Shown: in pieces, positions 63,785-64,000 of the stretch | How the letters are laid out: every line of letters starts with the position of its first letter | Numbering within the stretch: the stretch's first letter is position 1 | NCBI GenBank assembly: GCA_019155205.2 | Contig: JAHNZQ020000308.1 | Coordinates: 4,281,858 to 4,345,857 of the forward strand | DNA length: 64,000 bases | Reading direction: 5' to 3' | Source: Gracilaria vermiculophylla | Lineage: Eukaryota > Rhodophyta > Florideophyceae > Gracilariales > Gracilariaceae | The notes under the pieces: model-generated | Told to the model about the DNA's origin: nothing | The model's database searches: none | Seen by the model: the letters and a program-made list of their open reading frames with translations, nothing else | Translations under genes and position numbers: made by a program

Positions 63785-64000
63785 ATGGGCGCACCTCCTG
63801 AGGTAATAACTCCGCGGCCCGCCGCAGTGCCGAGTGCTCCCAGAGTGGTAGCCGCCGTGTCTCTTATGGTGGAGGACGAGATTACTCCCACCCCGGCACC
63901 TTTTGCCCCAGTGGTGCAACCCCGATTGCGGAGCGTCCCTGCACCTCTTCTCCGGCCTCATCTGCGGAGCGTTCCAGTTCCCGCACCGTCGTCACCTCAG
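63785..64000 (+). CDS. start of a proline-rich frame, cut by window end
   Basis: From the ATG at 63785 the frame stays open to the window end (72 codons). It reads MGAPPEVITPRPAAVPSAPR, then alternating Pro/Ala/Val with RLRSVPAPLLRPHLRSVPVP. A proline-rich N-terminus next to repeats would suit a retrotransposon gag-like protein, but nothing specific is visible yet. Confidence 0.35.
   Translation, partial: MGAPPEVITPRPAAVPSAPRVVAAVSLMVEDEITPTPAPFAPVVQPRLRSVPAPLLRPHLRSVPVPAPSSPQ

Overview
This is a window of eukaryotic nuclear DNA, most likely from a red alga. An intron-poor florideophyte such as Chondrus crispus would fit; the species is inference. The sequence shows cytosolic-type ribosomal protein eL31, an Argonaute, C2H2 zinc-finger proteins and a PHO80-type cyclin. 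It also shows GT-AG introns of about 50-150 bp and a phycobiliprotein-like gene with a plastid-targeting type N-terminus. Most genes are single-exon, and long stretches between them carry no recognisable gene.

Layout. At 0-9 kb there is one C2H2 zinc-finger gene (minus) in otherwise gene-poor sequence with a few decayed coding remnants. At 9-26 kb lies a dense, partly GC-rich cluster: a PHO80-like cyclin, a glycine-rich membrane protein divergent from the phycobiliprotein-like gene, a long disordered protein and a small coiled-coil protein. The cluster continues with cofactor-independent phosphoglycerate mutase, a SRPBCC-fold protein, eL31 with an intron directly after its ATG, a long coiled-coil protein and a spliced zinc-finger-like gene. 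At 27-30 kb is a nine-exon half-size ABC transporter (HMT1/ATM/ABCB6 type) containing a 5-nt micro-exon. At 30-39 kb are a secreted two-module Kazal-like protein, an FG-GAP/ASPIC-UnbV secreted protein, mitochondrial-type uS7 and small unknown genes. At 40-43 kb are two related non-LTR retrotransposon C-terminal fragments facing each other. At 44-48 kb is a head-to-head pair of paralogous double-CAP-domain genes. At 48-51 kb is a secreted cysteine-rich GCC2/GCC3-repeat protein. At 53-59 kb are a YcnI-like secreted protein, a circularly permuted tRNA-Gly(UCC) gene, a tandem array of palindromic E2F-like sites, and an Argonaute lacking two of its four slicer residues. The last 4 kb is a repeat complex (inverted arms plus direct repeats, with a 100-N gap) and the start of a proline-rich frame cut by the window end.

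The strongest unusual observations are: (1) the permuted tRNA gene, whose 3' half precedes its 5' half; (2) a nuclear phycobiliprotein-fold protein that keeps the chromophore-site Cys-x-Arg-Asp; (3) an Argonaute with Asp-to-Thr and Asp-to-Asn changes in the catalytic tetrad but an intact-looking guide 5'-phosphate pocket; (4) the E2F-like array upstream of it; (5) the 5-nt exon. I ran no database search or folding program; family names rest on motifs read from the translated sequence.
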